The notes under the pieces: model-generated
What the model was told of the DNA's origin: nothing
The model's database searches: none
What the model saw: the letters and a program-made list of their open reading frames with translations, nothing else
Assembly: GCA_028868305.1 (NCBI GenBank)
Contig: JAGWUS010000008.1
Span: forward strand, 1-64,000
Length of the DNA stretch: 64,000 bases
Direction of reading: 5' to 3'
DNA from: Burkholderiales bacterium
GTDB lineage: Bacteria > Pseudomonadota > Gammaproteobacteria > Burkholderiales > Burkholderiaceae_C
Shown: one piece after another, positions 1 to 7,757 of the stretch
How the letters are laid out: the number at the start of each line of letters is the position of its first letter
Position numbering within the stretch: position 1 is the stretch's first letter
Made by a program: the position numbers and the translations under genes

Positions 1-476
1 GCTTTCTTTTGCGCCTCGGCATTGAAGGCCATGAAATTGCTGGGCGCAGCGGCGGCCATCCACTGCTCGATGGCAAAGCGAATACGGTTACGGGTTTTGG
101 CATCGGCGTCCACGGCATCGGCCAGGCCCATCATGGTGCGGGCGTTCAGGAGATAGACTGCAGCAGAATAGGCCGCCACTGGATTGCTGCTCCAGGCGGC
201 GTCGGCAAAGCGCTTGTCGCCCTTGGTGTCTGGCGCTTGCATGCCGGTATTGAACAACCCCATGGCCTCCTGCATGTACTGCTGCTGCAGGGCCTGCAGT
301 TTCTCCGGCGCAAAATGCACCTCAGGCATTTTTTGACCGCTTGCCGGCAGGCCGGCACCAGCGGCCCCGATGTCCATGGTTTGAAAGGATTGCACTGCCT
401 TGGACCAACCCTCGGTCATGGATTGCTGGAACTGCTGGGACGCCTGAGTCCAGAATTCGGAGGGGTTTTGCGCCAC
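1..476 (-). CDS. phaC: Class I poly(3-hydroxyalkanoate) synthase, N-terminal part (truncated by window edge)
   Basis: The gene polymerises (R)-3-hydroxyacyl-CoA into polyhydroxyalkanoate at the granule surface. It is absent from the ATG-based ORF track because it starts with GTG at 476, six bases after an AGGAGA ribosome site, and runs off the left edge. The 158 visible residues show the PhaC N-terminal domain: a Gln-rich leader (NPSEFWTQASQQFQQ), then DKRFADAAWSSNPVAAYS and YLLNARTM, then KTRNRIRFAIEQWM. This matches class I synthases. The alpha/beta-hydrolase core with the catalytic Cys lies outside the window, so activity cannot be judged. A phasin was considered because of the leader, but the DKRF/AW and YLLNARTM motifs favour the synthase. 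Confidence 0.86.
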   Translation of the reverse strand, partial: MAQNPSEFWTQASQQFQQSMTEGWSKAVQSFQTMDIGAAGAGLPASGQKMPEVHFAPEKLQALQQQYMQEAMGLFNTGMQAPDTKGDKRFADAAWSSNPVAAYSAAVYLLNARTMMGLADAVDADAKTRNRIRFAIEQWMAAAAPSNFMAFNAEAQKK

Positions 477-568
477 GGTATCTCCTGTTTTTAGTGAAAT
501 GAGTCTACCCCTGAAGTATCTCAGGGTAAGCCCTACGATATCCTGACATTCTGCTATTCCAATACGAC

Positions 569-844
569 ATGTACATCATTCCCATTGCCTGGATTTACGT
601 TGCCCTGATGATGAGCGTGGCGGAGGCCACCAACTCCAACGGAACAGTACTGGGTGCCGTGGTGACTTTCCTGCTCTACGGGGCATTGCCCGTCAGTCTG
701 GTGCTGTATTTCATGGGCACACCGGCGCGCAAACGCCGGATCCGGGAACGCGAAGCAGCCGTGCGTGCGGCAGCATCACTCCAGCCAGATGCAGGCAGCC
801 TGCCGGCCACTGATCCGGTCCCGGCGGTGCGAAAAGAACCGTGA
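569..844 (+). CDS. Small hypothetical membrane protein
   Basis: 91 residues that I do not recognise as a named family. Two hydrophobic segments are visible (about residues 3-19 and 27-50, the second containing LYGALPVSLVLYFMG), followed by a highly basic stretch (ARKRRIRERE) and an Ala/Pro-rich tail. This suggests a two-pass inner-membrane protein with a cytoplasmic tail. It stands alone, divergent from phaC, with no good Shine-Dalgarno sequence. Its last 69 bases overlap the 3' end of pgeF on the other strand. The hydrophobic pattern supports a real gene, but the start and the C-terminal tail are uncertain. Confidence 0.5.
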   Translation: MYIIPIAWIYVALMMSVAEATNSNGTVLGAVVTFLLYGALPVSLVLYFMGTPARKRRIREREAAVRAAASLQPDAGSLPATDPVPAVRKEP

Positions 845-1573
845 GGGATTGCCTGCAGTGCACCATTCGGGCCCGCTGTCGTTCCCGAACACCCGGCGGA
901 CTCCCAGTGCGTTGAGCCGTTGACGCGCCAGGCCAGCCAGATCGGCCAGCCATTTGTCATTCCCCAGCGGCTGGAAGCAACGGGCCGCATCCATACTGTG
1001 CGCGACAAATGCGGCCCGTACTTCTTCGCCCACCTCGAACGCACCCGGACCAATGCAGGGCCCCAGCCACGCTATCACTTCCATAGCTGGTTGCGCAACA
1101 TCCGTGCGGGCTATGGCATCAAAACACTTAAAAACCGCTTCCAGAACGCCCGTTCCATGCGTTCCTGCCAGTCCACGCCACCCCGCATGTGCGGCCGCGA
1201 CCATCTGCCCTGCCGTGTCACAGAGCAGGACCGGCAGACAGTCCGCCACCATCACCGTGCAGGCGAGGCCGATCTGGGTGGTGCAGGCCGCGTCCGCAGC
1301 GCGTCCGTCAGGCAAGTCCGTCGACAGGGTCAAGACCTCACAGCCGTGCACCTGATTCATGAAGACGGGCCTGGCCGCCACCGCCTGCTGCAAAACGCGC
1401 CGGTTGTGTTGCACCCGCTGCGCATCATCGCCCACATGGCCCCCCAGGTTCAGGCTATCCCAGGGCGCCGTCGAGATGCCACCGGCTCGCGTGGTGCACA
1501 GTGCCTTGACCCGCGCCGGGGCCGGCCACTGTGGCACCAACCAGTCAGCAGGGTGGGCGGCCAAGGACTTCAC
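776..1573 (-). CDS. pgeF: Peptidoglycan editing factor PgeF / purine nucleoside phosphorylase (laccase-domain, YfiH family)
   Basis: 265 residues with the Cu-oxidase_4/YfiH fold. Family members are zinc-dependent purine nucleoside phosphorylases or adenosine deaminases, and E. coli PgeF guards muropeptide composition. Metal-site motifs are visible: NQVHG, VADCLPVLLCD and AAHAGWRGLAGTHGTG, then AWLGPCIGPGAFEVG, ending in GRQAACIWLE. Start is GTG at 1573, overlapping the maiA stop as GTGA, so the two are translationally coupled. Residues just before AWLGP (CFDAIARTDVAQPAMEVI) are encoded by a copy of the dispersed ~59-nt repeat (1070-1129, opposite orientation). Tail-to-tail overlap with the small membrane protein gene. 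Confidence 0.9.
   Translation of the reverse strand: MKSLAAHPADWLVPQWPAPARVKALCTTRAGGISTAPWDSLNLGGHVGDDAQRVQHNRRVLQQAVAARPVFMNQVHGCEVLTLSTDLPDGRAADAACTTQIGLACTVMVADCLPVLLCDTAGQMVAAAHAGWRGLAGTHGTGVLEAVFKCFDAIARTDVAQPAMEVIAWLGPCIGPGAFEVGEEVRAAFVAHSMDAARCFQPLGNDKWLADLAGLARQRLNALGVRRVFGNDSGPEWCTAGNPSRFFSHRRDRISGRQAACIWLE
1070..1129 (+). repeat. Dispersed ~59-nt repeat, copy G, inside pgeF
   Basis: Read on the + strand it gives CGCTATCACTTCCATAGC, then TTGCGCA, then GCGGGCTATGGC. It aligns without gaps to the other copies at the GCTAT...ATAGC hairpin core, at position 26-28 (GCA) and at the GCGGGCYA block. It lies wholly within the pgeF reading frame, antisense to it. Found by eye; coordinates are approximate at the 3' end. 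Confidence 0.55.
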
Positions 1574-2235
1574 CCGGCAAAGTCAGGGCAATTCGCAGGC
1601 TGCGCGTCCTGAAAAGCCCTGAGTTGCATGCATGCATCGAAGGCGGCCATGGTGCGTGGCAAACCGTCCAGGATCACGTTGAAGCGTTGACCGTTGAAAA
1701 TTTGTGGCACCAGCAGGCAATCTGCCATTGTGGGGGTCGCTCCGAAACAGTAGCGTGAGGCCGGGTGACCGGCGGCCGAGCGAAGTGCATCCTGCGCCAG
1801 CAACAGCCGTTCAAAAGACTCCAGACCCTCACGTACCCAGTGGCGATACCAGGTATTTTTGGTTTCTTCATCCACTTTCAGCTCGCGACTCAGGTACTTG
1901 AGCACACGCAGATTGTTCAGGGGATGAATCTCGCAAGCCACAGACTGTGCCAGAGCCCGTACCTGCGCCCTGCCCCATGCGTCCTCGGGCAACAGCGGCG
2001 GTTCCGGTCGGGTCTCGTCCAGGTATTCGATGATGGCCATGGATTGCGACAGGCTGTGGCCATCAATCTCCAGCATCGGCACCAGGACTTCGGGTGAGCG
2101 GGACCGATAGGCATCCAGCTGGTGCTCTCCTGTGAGCAGATTTACCGCCGCATATTCATACGGAAGCCCCTTGAGCGCCAGCGCAATACGCACGCGAAAT
2201 GAGGCAGAAGAGCGAAAGTAGTTATGGAGCTTCAT
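1570..2235 (-). CDS. maiA: Maleylacetoacetate / maleylpyruvate isomerase (zeta-class GST)
   Basis: 221 residues. Glutathione-dependent cis-trans isomerisation in lower aromatic degradation (tyrosine/homogentisate, or gentisate in the NagL-type enzyme). The zeta-class active-site signature SSASFRVRIALALKG sits at residues 7-21, followed by a thioredoxin-like N-domain (VPMLEIDGHSLSQSMAIIEYL) and a helical C-domain. The ORF track begins 11 codons earlier, but MKLHNYFRSSASFR is the family's usual N-terminus, so ATG 2235 is chosen. The stop overlaps the pgeF start. A short FAH-family hydrolase lies on the opposite strand about 430 bases away, supporting a shared aromatic pathway. The sequence alone does not separate MaiA from NagL. 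Confidence 0.85.
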   Translation of the reverse strand: MKLHNYFRSSASFRVRIALALKGLPYEYAAVNLLTGEHQLDAYRSRSPEVLVPMLEIDGHSLSQSMAIIEYLDETRPEPPLLPEDAWGRAQVRALAQSVACEIHPLNNLRVLKYLSRELKVDEETKNTWYRHWVREGLESFERLLLAQDALRSAAGHPASRYCFGATPTMADCLLVPQIFNGQRFNVILDGLPRTMAAFDACMQLRAFQDAQPANCPDFAG

Positions 2236-2339
2236 GACCGCAAGGATATACCGGCCGGCCCCAAACAACCCTCCGCCAAGCCCGTTACCATTGCATCTTC
2301 AGGTCGCCTTGCGTTGGGGCGACGCGCATTGGAGATCCC

Positions 2340-2642
2340 ATGATTCTTGAACTCGCCGAGATCCGCATCCAGCCGGACCAGAATGCTGCCTTTGACGAAG
2401 CCATCGCACGCGGATTGCGCGACGTAATCAGCCATGCCAGGGGCTTCAAGGGCTATAAAGTTAACAAAGGCATTGAGAACCCCGAGCGTTACATCCTGCA
2501 AATATTTTGGGACACGCTGGAGGATCACACGGTGGGTTTCCGCCAGTCGGATGCATTTACGCAGTGGCGCGCCATCGTTGGCCCCTTCTTTGCGGCTCCA
2601 CCCCTAGTTGAGCATTTTGACCTGCTGACCAAATCCGCTTAA
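2340..2642 (+). CDS. Antibiotic-biosynthesis-monooxygenase (ABM) domain protein
   Basis: 100 residues forming a single ferredoxin-like ABM domain: an initial strand (MILELAEIRI), the helix FDEAIARG, then GFKGYKVNKGIENPERYILQIFW and a C-terminal FFAAPPLVEHF. Family members are small dimeric heme- or quinone-acting oxygenases or stress proteins, and the substrate cannot be told here. A good ribosome site (GGAG) precedes the ATG. It is the first gene of a rightward run, 22 bases upstream of the FAH-family hydrolase, which suggests a linked metabolic role. Confidence 0.75.
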   Translation: MILELAEIRIQPDQNAAFDEAIARGLRDVISHARGFKGYKVNKGIENPERYILQIFWDTLEDHTVGFRQSDAFTQWRAIVGPFFAAPPLVEHFDLLTKSA

Positions 2643-2664
2643 ACCTTCATCCAGGACCTGAACC

Positions 2665-3360
2665 ATGTCATATCTGTTTGCCCCCCCTGCCGTTGTGTCG
2701 GTCCCGGTCATGGGCCTGACCGAAGGTTTCCCCGTTCACCGCATCTACTGCGTTGGCCGCAATTACGAGGAGCATGCCAAGGAGATGGGTTTCACCGGTC
2801 GCGAGCCGCCATTCTTCTTTCTGAAGCCTGCAGATGCAGTGGTCGTAGCCGTGCCCGGGCAGATCACTTCGGTCCCCTATCCAACGCTTACCAACAACCT
2901 GCACCATGAGATCGAACTGGTGGTGGCCATTGGTACTGGCGGCAGCAATATTCTCGCCGCTGACGCGCACAAGCACATCTACGGTTACGCTGTGGGCCTG
3001 GATATGACACGCCGCGACCTGCAAAACGATATGAAGAAACAGGGCCGCCCCTGGTGCATTGGCAAGGCATTTGATCACTCCGCCCCCATGGGCCCCATCA
3101 CGCCTGCAGCGCAGGTGCCAAACATCAACCAGGCGGAGATTGCACTGAAGGTCAACGGCAAAGACCGCCAGCGCAGCAACGTGTCCCGACTGATCTGGAA
3201 CGTTGCCGAGACCATTGAACAACTGTCTGCGGCCTGGACGCTGCAGCCGGGTGACCTGATATTTACCGGCACACCGGAAGGTGTCGCTGCGGTCGTGCGT
3301 GACGACCTTCTGGCTGGCAGCGTGCAGGGGTTGGAGCCAATCGAAGTTCGACTGGCCTGA
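2665..3360 (+). CDS. Fumarylacetoacetate hydrolase family protein (fumarylpyruvate-hydrolase-like)
   Basis: 231 residues, the short single-domain FAH type that cleaves C-C bonds in fumarylpyruvate or acylpyruvates. The ~420-residue true fumarylacetoacetase is much longer. Seen: IYCVGRNYEEHAKEMG, FFFLKPADAV, the metal-binding HHEIELVVAIG (E-x-E type), YAVGLDMTRRDLQ, and the terminal GDLIFTGTPEGVAAV. Metal ligands and the catalytic His region are intact. With maiA on the opposite strand, the pair would complete a gentisate (NagL-NagK-like) or related lower pathway. No gentisate or homogentisate dioxygenase is in the window. Confidence 0.85.
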   Translation: MSYLFAPPAVVSVPVMGLTEGFPVHRIYCVGRNYEEHAKEMGFTGREPPFFFLKPADAVVVAVPGQITSVPYPTLTNNLHHEIELVVAIGTGGSNILAADAHKHIYGYAVGLDMTRRDLQNDMKKQGRPWCIGKAFDHSAPMGPITPAAQVPNINQAEIALKVNGKDRQRSNVSRLIWNVAETIEQLSAAWTLQPGDLIFTGTPEGVAAVVRDDLLAGSVQGLEPIEVRLA

Positions 3361-3381
3361 CGGAAAAGGATTGCGCAGCCC

Positions 3382-3927
3382 ATGCTCCAACACCCGATCA
3401 AACACTGTCGCCAGTGCGGTACCGCAGTGGCCTACCGGGTTCCCGATGATGGCGACACTAAAGAGCGTGCAGTGTGTCCCTCGTGCGCCACGATTCACTA
3501 CGAAAACCCGCTCAATGTCGTAGGCACAGTGCCCCACTGGGGGGACAAGGTGCTGCTGTGCAAGCGCAATATCGAGCCACGCCGGGGCAAGTGGACGCTT
3601 CCGGCGGGGTTCATGGAACTGAACGAAACGACTGCCGAGGGCGCTGCTCGCGAGACCGACGAAGAGGCGGGCGCACAGTTTGAAATGCAGGGGCTTTTTA
3701 CCCTGCTCAACGTGGCACGCGTGGGGCAAGTGCATTTGTTCTACCGGGCACGTCTGACCAGTGACCAATTCAGCCCAGGCCATGAAACCATCGAGGCCCG
3801 TCTGTTTGCCGAAAATGAAGTTCCCTGGGATGACATCGCCTTCCGGACCGTCAAGGAAACCCTGGAACGCTACTTTGCCGATCGCCGCTCCGGTGACTTT
3901 GGCGTTCATACCATCGATATTGTGTAG
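3382..3927 (+). CDS. NUDIX hydrolase with N-terminal zinc ribbon
   Basis: 181 residues. The N-terminus has a four-cysteine zinc ribbon (CRQCG...CPSC), then a Nudix domain whose box reads GFMELNETTAEGAARETDEEAG. This fits Gx5Ex7REUxEExGU except that the hydrophobic U position is Thr. The zinc-ribbon architecture resembles NudC-like or ADP-ribose/NADH pyrophosphatases, but the full NudC domain is missing. Substrate is probably a nucleoside-diphosphate derivative (inference). Only 21 bases follow the FAH gene, and the exonuclease fusion begins 3 bases after its stop, so it is probably part of the same transcript. Confidence 0.85.
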   Translation: MLQHPIKHCRQCGTAVAYRVPDDGDTKERAVCPSCATIHYENPLNVVGTVPHWGDKVLLCKRNIEPRRGKWTLPAGFMELNETTAEGAARETDEEAGAQFEMQGLFTLLNVARVGQVHLFYRARLTSDQFSPGHETIEARLFAENEVPWDDIAFRTVKETLERYFADRRSGDFGVHTIDIV

Positions 3928-3930
3928 CCG

Positions 3931-5373
3931 ATGCTCCCTTGTTTTGTCATGCTGGATCTGGAGACCACAGGTGGCAATGCAGTGCATGACCGCATCACCG
4001 AAATAGCGGCAGTCCGCATGGAGCACGGCCGGGAGGTGGCCCGCTGGAGCACCCTGGTGAACCCGGGTGTGCGCATTCCCCCGTTCATTCAGAATCTGAC
4101 CGGTATCACCGATGCCATGGTCGAAGACGCGCCTGCATTCGCCGACGTAGCTGAGACCCTTCTCGCCATGCTGGAAGGCGCTGTCCTGGTGGCCCACAAC
4201 GTGCGTTTCGACCACGGCTTTCTGCTCAATGAGCTGGCGCGACTGGATATTGCGCTCAAGGTCAGGACCTTGTGTACGGTCCGCCTTTCGCGCAAGCTGT
4301 ATCCACAGCACAAGGGCCACGGTTTGGACGCCATCCTGCGTCGCCATGGCCTGCACACGCAATCCCGCCACCGCGCCATGGGCGATGTGGAGGTGGTGCT
4401 GGCCTGGCTCAATATTGCCGCTCAGGAGCTTGGCACCCTCACCCTGCAACGTGAGGCCACTGCGCTTCTGCAGGGCAGCGCCAGTCTCCCACCTAACCTG
4501 GAGACCTCCGTATCCGACATACCGGACTCGCCCGGCGTGTACCTGTTCTATGGTGAAAACCCGCTGCCCCTGTACATCGGAAAAAGCATCAACATGCGGA
4601 CACGGGTGATGTCGCACTTCCAGTCCGCGTCCAAAGTGGCGCGCGAGATGCGCATCTTGCAGGAAATACGCCGGGTTGAATGGCGACCGACGGCTGGTGA
4701 ACTCGGAGCACTGTTGCTGGAATCGCGGCTGGTCAAGGAGTTGCAACCGGTCTACAACCGCCAGTTGCGCCTTGAGCGGCAACTGCTTGCCTGGAAACTG
4801 AAGCACGATCCTGCAGCCTCCCCGCTCGTTGTTCTGACCCGCATGGACGAGGTGACCCCACAAGACTTCAAACATCTGTATGGCACCTACCGCTCAAAAC
4901 GCCAGGCAGTCGAGGCCTTGCAATGCCTGGTACAGATGCACCAGTTATGCCCACGGGCAGTGGGCCTGGAGTCTGGAAAAGGCGCCTGCTTTGCTCACCA
5001 GATCGGGAGGTGCAAGGGGATCTGCGCAGACCATGAGACACCCGGATCGCACTATCTGCGTCTGCAAATGGCACTGGCTCAGCACAAGCTGCATACCTGG
5101 CCGCATCCCGGCCCCATTGGCATTCGAGAGCAACATGCGACCACCGGAAGGACGGAAATCCATGTGTTTGACCAGTGGTGCCACCTCGCCACAGTGCAGG
5201 ATGAAGCAGAACTGGCAGAAGCACTCAGCACAGGCTATTCGCTTGCGTTTGACCTGGATACCTACAGACTCCTGCACAAACGCTTGGGTGAAGCCCAGGG
5301 GCATGAGAGGACGCTCATGCAACTGGGAGCAACAGAGTTACTGAAAACCACTTCGCGCCATGCGAGAATGTAA
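3931..5373 (+). CDS. DEDDh 3'-5' exonuclease fused to GIY-YIG endonuclease with UvrC-like cysteine cluster
   Basis: 480 residues. Residues 1-165 are a Pol III epsilon-like DEDDh exonuclease (DLETTG, HNVRFDHGFL, HRAMGDVEVV). Residues about 195-280 are a GIY-YIG nuclease with GVYLFY, YIGKS, an Arg in INMRTRV, Glu in LLLESRLVKE and Asn in PVYNRQLR, the UvrC/Cho catalytic set. Residues about 335-365 hold LCP...ACFAHQIGRCKGIC. The C-x7-C-x3-C spacing matches the Fe-S cysteines of UvrC. The remaining ~115 residues are unassigned. A role in DNA repair incision plus trimming is inferred. It starts 3 bases after the NUDIX stop with no own ribosome site, so translational coupling is likely. Confidence 0.87.
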   Translation: MLPCFVMLDLETTGGNAVHDRITEIAAVRMEHGREVARWSTLVNPGVRIPPFIQNLTGITDAMVEDAPAFADVAETLLAMLEGAVLVAHNVRFDHGFLLNELARLDIALKVRTLCTVRLSRKLYPQHKGHGLDAILRRHGLHTQSRHRAMGDVEVVLAWLNIAAQELGTLTLQREATALLQGSASLPPNLETSVSDIPDSPGVYLFYGENPLPLYIGKSINMRTRVMSHFQSASKVAREMRILQEIRRVEWRPTAGELGALLLESRLVKELQPVYNRQLRLERQLLAWKLKHDPAASPLVVLTRMDEVTPQDFKHLYGTYRSKRQAVEALQCLVQMHQLCPRAVGLESGKGACFAHQIGRCKGICADHETPGSHYLRLQMALAQHKLHTWPHPGPIGIREQHATTGRTEIHVFDQWCHLATVQDEAELAEALSTGYSLAFDLDTYRLLHKRLGEAQGHERTLMQLGATELLKTTSRHARM

Positions 5374-5392
5374 AAAAGTGTTAGAGGCGCTT

Positions 5393-7171
5393 ATGAGATT
5401 CAAAGTTATCGTTTTAGGGACCATGCTGGCAAGCGCCGCGTTGGGTAGCGCCGCCATGACTTTGGGCAGAGCGCGCGGTGCGGCCTGGATCGGCCAGCCG
5501 CTCTCGCTGACTGTGCCAGTGCAACTCGACGCCGGGCAAGCGGCAGCAACGCTGTGCCCTGAGGCGGACGTGTTCCACGCTGAAAACAAGGTGGAATCCA
5601 GCAAAGTGTCGGTTGCAATTGAGCCCACGGCACAAGCTGACGGTGTCAACCTTCGGATTAGCTCGTCGGCAACCATTGACGAGCCCGTTGTCACCGTTTA
5701 CCTTCGCGCGGGTTGCACCCAGAAAACGACTCGCCGGTTCGTTCTGCTGGCCGACTATCCGAGCGAGACAGTTGCCCCAGTTGCGACAGCGCCAAACACT
5801 GCAATCGTCACACCAGAGTCCACACCCGTCAAAATAGCGGAAGCAAAAGCTGACATGGCAGTCACAGCCCCATCGACTGCGCCGACGGCCCCGGAGCGTC
5901 CGCGCAAGACTGCCACAACACCGCCAGCCAAACGCTCGCCAGCAAAAGCCACTGTGACGGCGGCTGCCCCTGCTAGTGGAGAGAAGGCCGCTGTTGCTTC
6001 CCGGCCAGCCGCCAGCAGTCCCGCCAGGGCAGGCACTGCACCGTCCACCAAAACCGGAGATGGCACGCGTTCGCGCCTGAAACTAGATCCATTGGAAAAT
6101 CTGGCTGAACGCATCAAGACGCTGGAGGCCACCACGCCAACAGTCCCGCTCGAGGAGATGGTGCGGGATTCACAGCGCATTCAGCAACTGCAAACGGATG
6201 TGAAAGCCCTGCTGGAACAGGCGGCAAAAAATGAAGCCAGTCTGCTTGCCATGCGCCAGCGCCTGGAGAAAGCTGAATCGGAACAGGTATCCATGGGCCT
6301 TGTCTGGGCTCTGGGTGCCTTAGTACTCCTTTGTATAGGCGCAATTGTCATACTCTGGAATCGGAAATCTGAACTCAGTGCCTGGCAACAGAGCGTGCAG
6401 GATGCCACTCCCAGCGCTCCACTGCATTCGGTTGCGTCGCAACCGGAACCCGTCAAGTCAGAGCCAGTGCCAGTGCGTGCCGCCACCTCAAATACTTTCA
6501 CGCTGAAAAAAGAGATTGCGCCCCCCCACATGGACGTCGATGTCAACTTGATGGACATGGACTCGGATTTCAGCAAACTGATTGCACCCGCAGTGCCTCA
6601 TCCAGCTACTGTCATTGCGCCGATCTACCCTTCACGATCCACAGAAAGCCGATTGCCCCATCTAGACTATTACTCGGAGGGAATTGCTGACGTCCTCCAG
6701 CAGGCAGAGTTTTTCGAGAAACTGGGCAAACTGGACCAGGCCATCGATGTACTGGAACAGCGTATTCGACTGGGTAAGCAGGATGCGCCGCTTTTGTATA
6801 TGGATCTGTTGCGCATCGCACATGCCCATGATCTCAAGACAGATTTCCGGCAGTTCCGGGACGAATTCGAACAGTCATTTAACGTGAACGTGCCAGAATT
6901 TGTATTGTTCCGTGACACGGGCCGAAGCCTAGAGAGCTACCTCTCACTAACGCAGCATATCTGCCAGAACTGGCCGACCCCTGCAGCACTGGAAATGATC
7001 GAAACCTGTGTGGTCAGGGACCCGTGGGAGAAAAATGCCGAACCCTTTGACATAGGTGCTTTCAGCGAACTGATCCTGCTGCACGGGCTGCTCACCCGTA
7101 TTCTCAAGGCGGCCGGAACAAACGGCGCTGAGGAAGCGGCGAATGCCGGGCACGTGGACATCCCAACGTAA
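5393..7171 (+). CDS. FimV/TspA-like inner-membrane hub protein
   Basis: 592 residues. Order: signal peptide (MRFKVIVLGTMLASAALGSA), a periplasmic N-domain (WIGQPLSLTVPVQLDAG resembles the FimV N-terminal domain), a long Ala/Pro/Thr/Lys linker (residues ~130-225), a coiled coil (~245-295, QRIQQLQTDVKALLEQAAKNE), one membrane segment (~300-322), and an acidic cytoplasmic domain with helical TPR-like pairs (QAEFFEKLGKLDQAIDVLEQ). FimV proteins organise polar type IV pili and twitching signalling. No LysM motif was recognised. The start at 5393, after an AGAGG site, replaces the upstream track start that overlaps the exonuclease gene. FimV-like identity rests on architecture. Confidence 0.65.
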   Translation: MRFKVIVLGTMLASAALGSAAMTLGRARGAAWIGQPLSLTVPVQLDAGQAAATLCPEADVFHAENKVESSKVSVAIEPTAQADGVNLRISSSATIDEPVVTVYLRAGCTQKTTRRFVLLADYPSETVAPVATAPNTAIVTPESTPVKIAEAKADMAVTAPSTAPTAPERPRKTATTPPAKRSPAKATVTAAAPASGEKAAVASRPAASSPARAGTAPSTKTGDGTRSRLKLDPLENLAERIKTLEATTPTVPLEEMVRDSQRIQQLQTDVKALLEQAAKNEASLLAMRQRLEKAESEQVSMGLVWALGALVLLCIGAIVILWNRKSELSAWQQSVQDATPSAPLHSVASQPEPVKSEPVPVRAATSNTFTLKKEIAPPHMDVDVNLMDMDSDFSKLIAPAVPHPATVIAPIYPSRSTESRLPHLDYYSEGIADVLQQAEFFEKLGKLDQAIDVLEQRIRLGKQDAPLLYMDLLRIAHAHDLKTDFRQFRDEFEQSFNVNVPEFVLFRDTGRSLESYLSLTQHICQNWPTPAALEMIETCVVRDPWEKNAEPFDIGAFSELILLHGLLTRILKAAGTNGAEEAANAGHVDIPT

Positions 7172-7204
7172 CCCCCCAGATTTGCTGCCTGGAGGCTTTT
7201 CGAT

Positions 7205-7654
7205 TCATTCAGCAACCGCCAGCAACTCACGAATTTCGAATAGTTCCCTTCGGAATTGCATCAACTGACCTGCGGAGTCGTCCAGCACATCGAGTGACTC
7301 GCTGTCTTCAAAGTCATCCAGATCAGCGTCTTCAACTTCGAGGACTTCAACACCATCAAGCATGACCTCGCCATTGCGCTTCTTGTCACGCTCACTTTGC
7401 AACAACTCCTGCATCTTGTTGCGCGCACCGCTAATGGTGAAGCCCTGGTCATACAGCAGGTCACGGATGCGGCGAATCATCAAAACTTCATGGTGCTGGT
7501 AATAGCGGCGGTTGCCGCGCCGCTTCATCGGGCGCAACTGCGTGAACTCCTGCTCCCAATACCGTAGCACGTGAGGTTTGACACCGCACAAGTCACCCAC
7601 TTCACCGATGGTGAAATAGCGTTTGGCAGGAATGGGGGGGAGACTTTTCTCCAT
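7205..7654 (-). CDS. MerR-family transcriptional regulator (ihfA-linked)
   Basis: 149 residues. The N-terminal MerR winged helix is clear: RYFTIGEVGDLCGVKPHVLRYWEQEF, then RRGNRRYYQHHEVLMIRRIRDLL. A helical linker and an acidic C-terminus (EVEDADLDDFEDSE) follow instead of a cysteine metal site, so a metal sensor is unlikely. This regulator is the usual last gene after pheT-ihfA in Burkholderiales. The track start is a TTG eight codons upstream; ATG 7654 matches family N-termini (MEKSLPPIPAKRYF). Neither start has a strong ribosome site. Regulon unknown. Confidence 0.88.
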   Translation of the reverse strand: MEKSLPPIPAKRYFTIGEVGDLCGVKPHVLRYWEQEFTQLRPMKRRGNRRYYQHHEVLMIRRIRDLLYDQGFTISGARNKMQELLQSERDKKRNGEVMLDGVEVLEVEDADLDDFEDSESLDVLDDSAGQLMQFRRELFEIRELLAVAE

Positions 7655-7715
7655 TGAAATCAATGCTGTACGGGGCAAAGTGTAGAGGTTACTCTAACTT
7701 TCGGGCCAGCGCAAA

Positions 7716-7730
7716 GCCTGATCGTCAGGC
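7716..7730 (-). terminator. Weak hairpin between ihfA and merR
   Basis: GCCTGA-TCG-TCAGGC is a perfect 6-bp inverted repeat. On the minus strand it is followed by only three Ts, so it would be at best a weak or partial terminator for ihfA. Confidence 0.3.
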
Positions 7731-7757
7731 AGCGATAAATTTCCCGGCAACTGTTGC

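Noticed and set aside
2668-4875. 735-residue open frame antisense to the FAH, NUDIX and exonuclease genes
   Set aside because: It crosses three well-supported genes and shows no recognisable domain.
5360-5392. Upstream start of the FimV-like ORF
   Set aside because: It overlaps the exonuclease stop and would disrupt the signal peptide; ATG 5393 has its own ribosome site.
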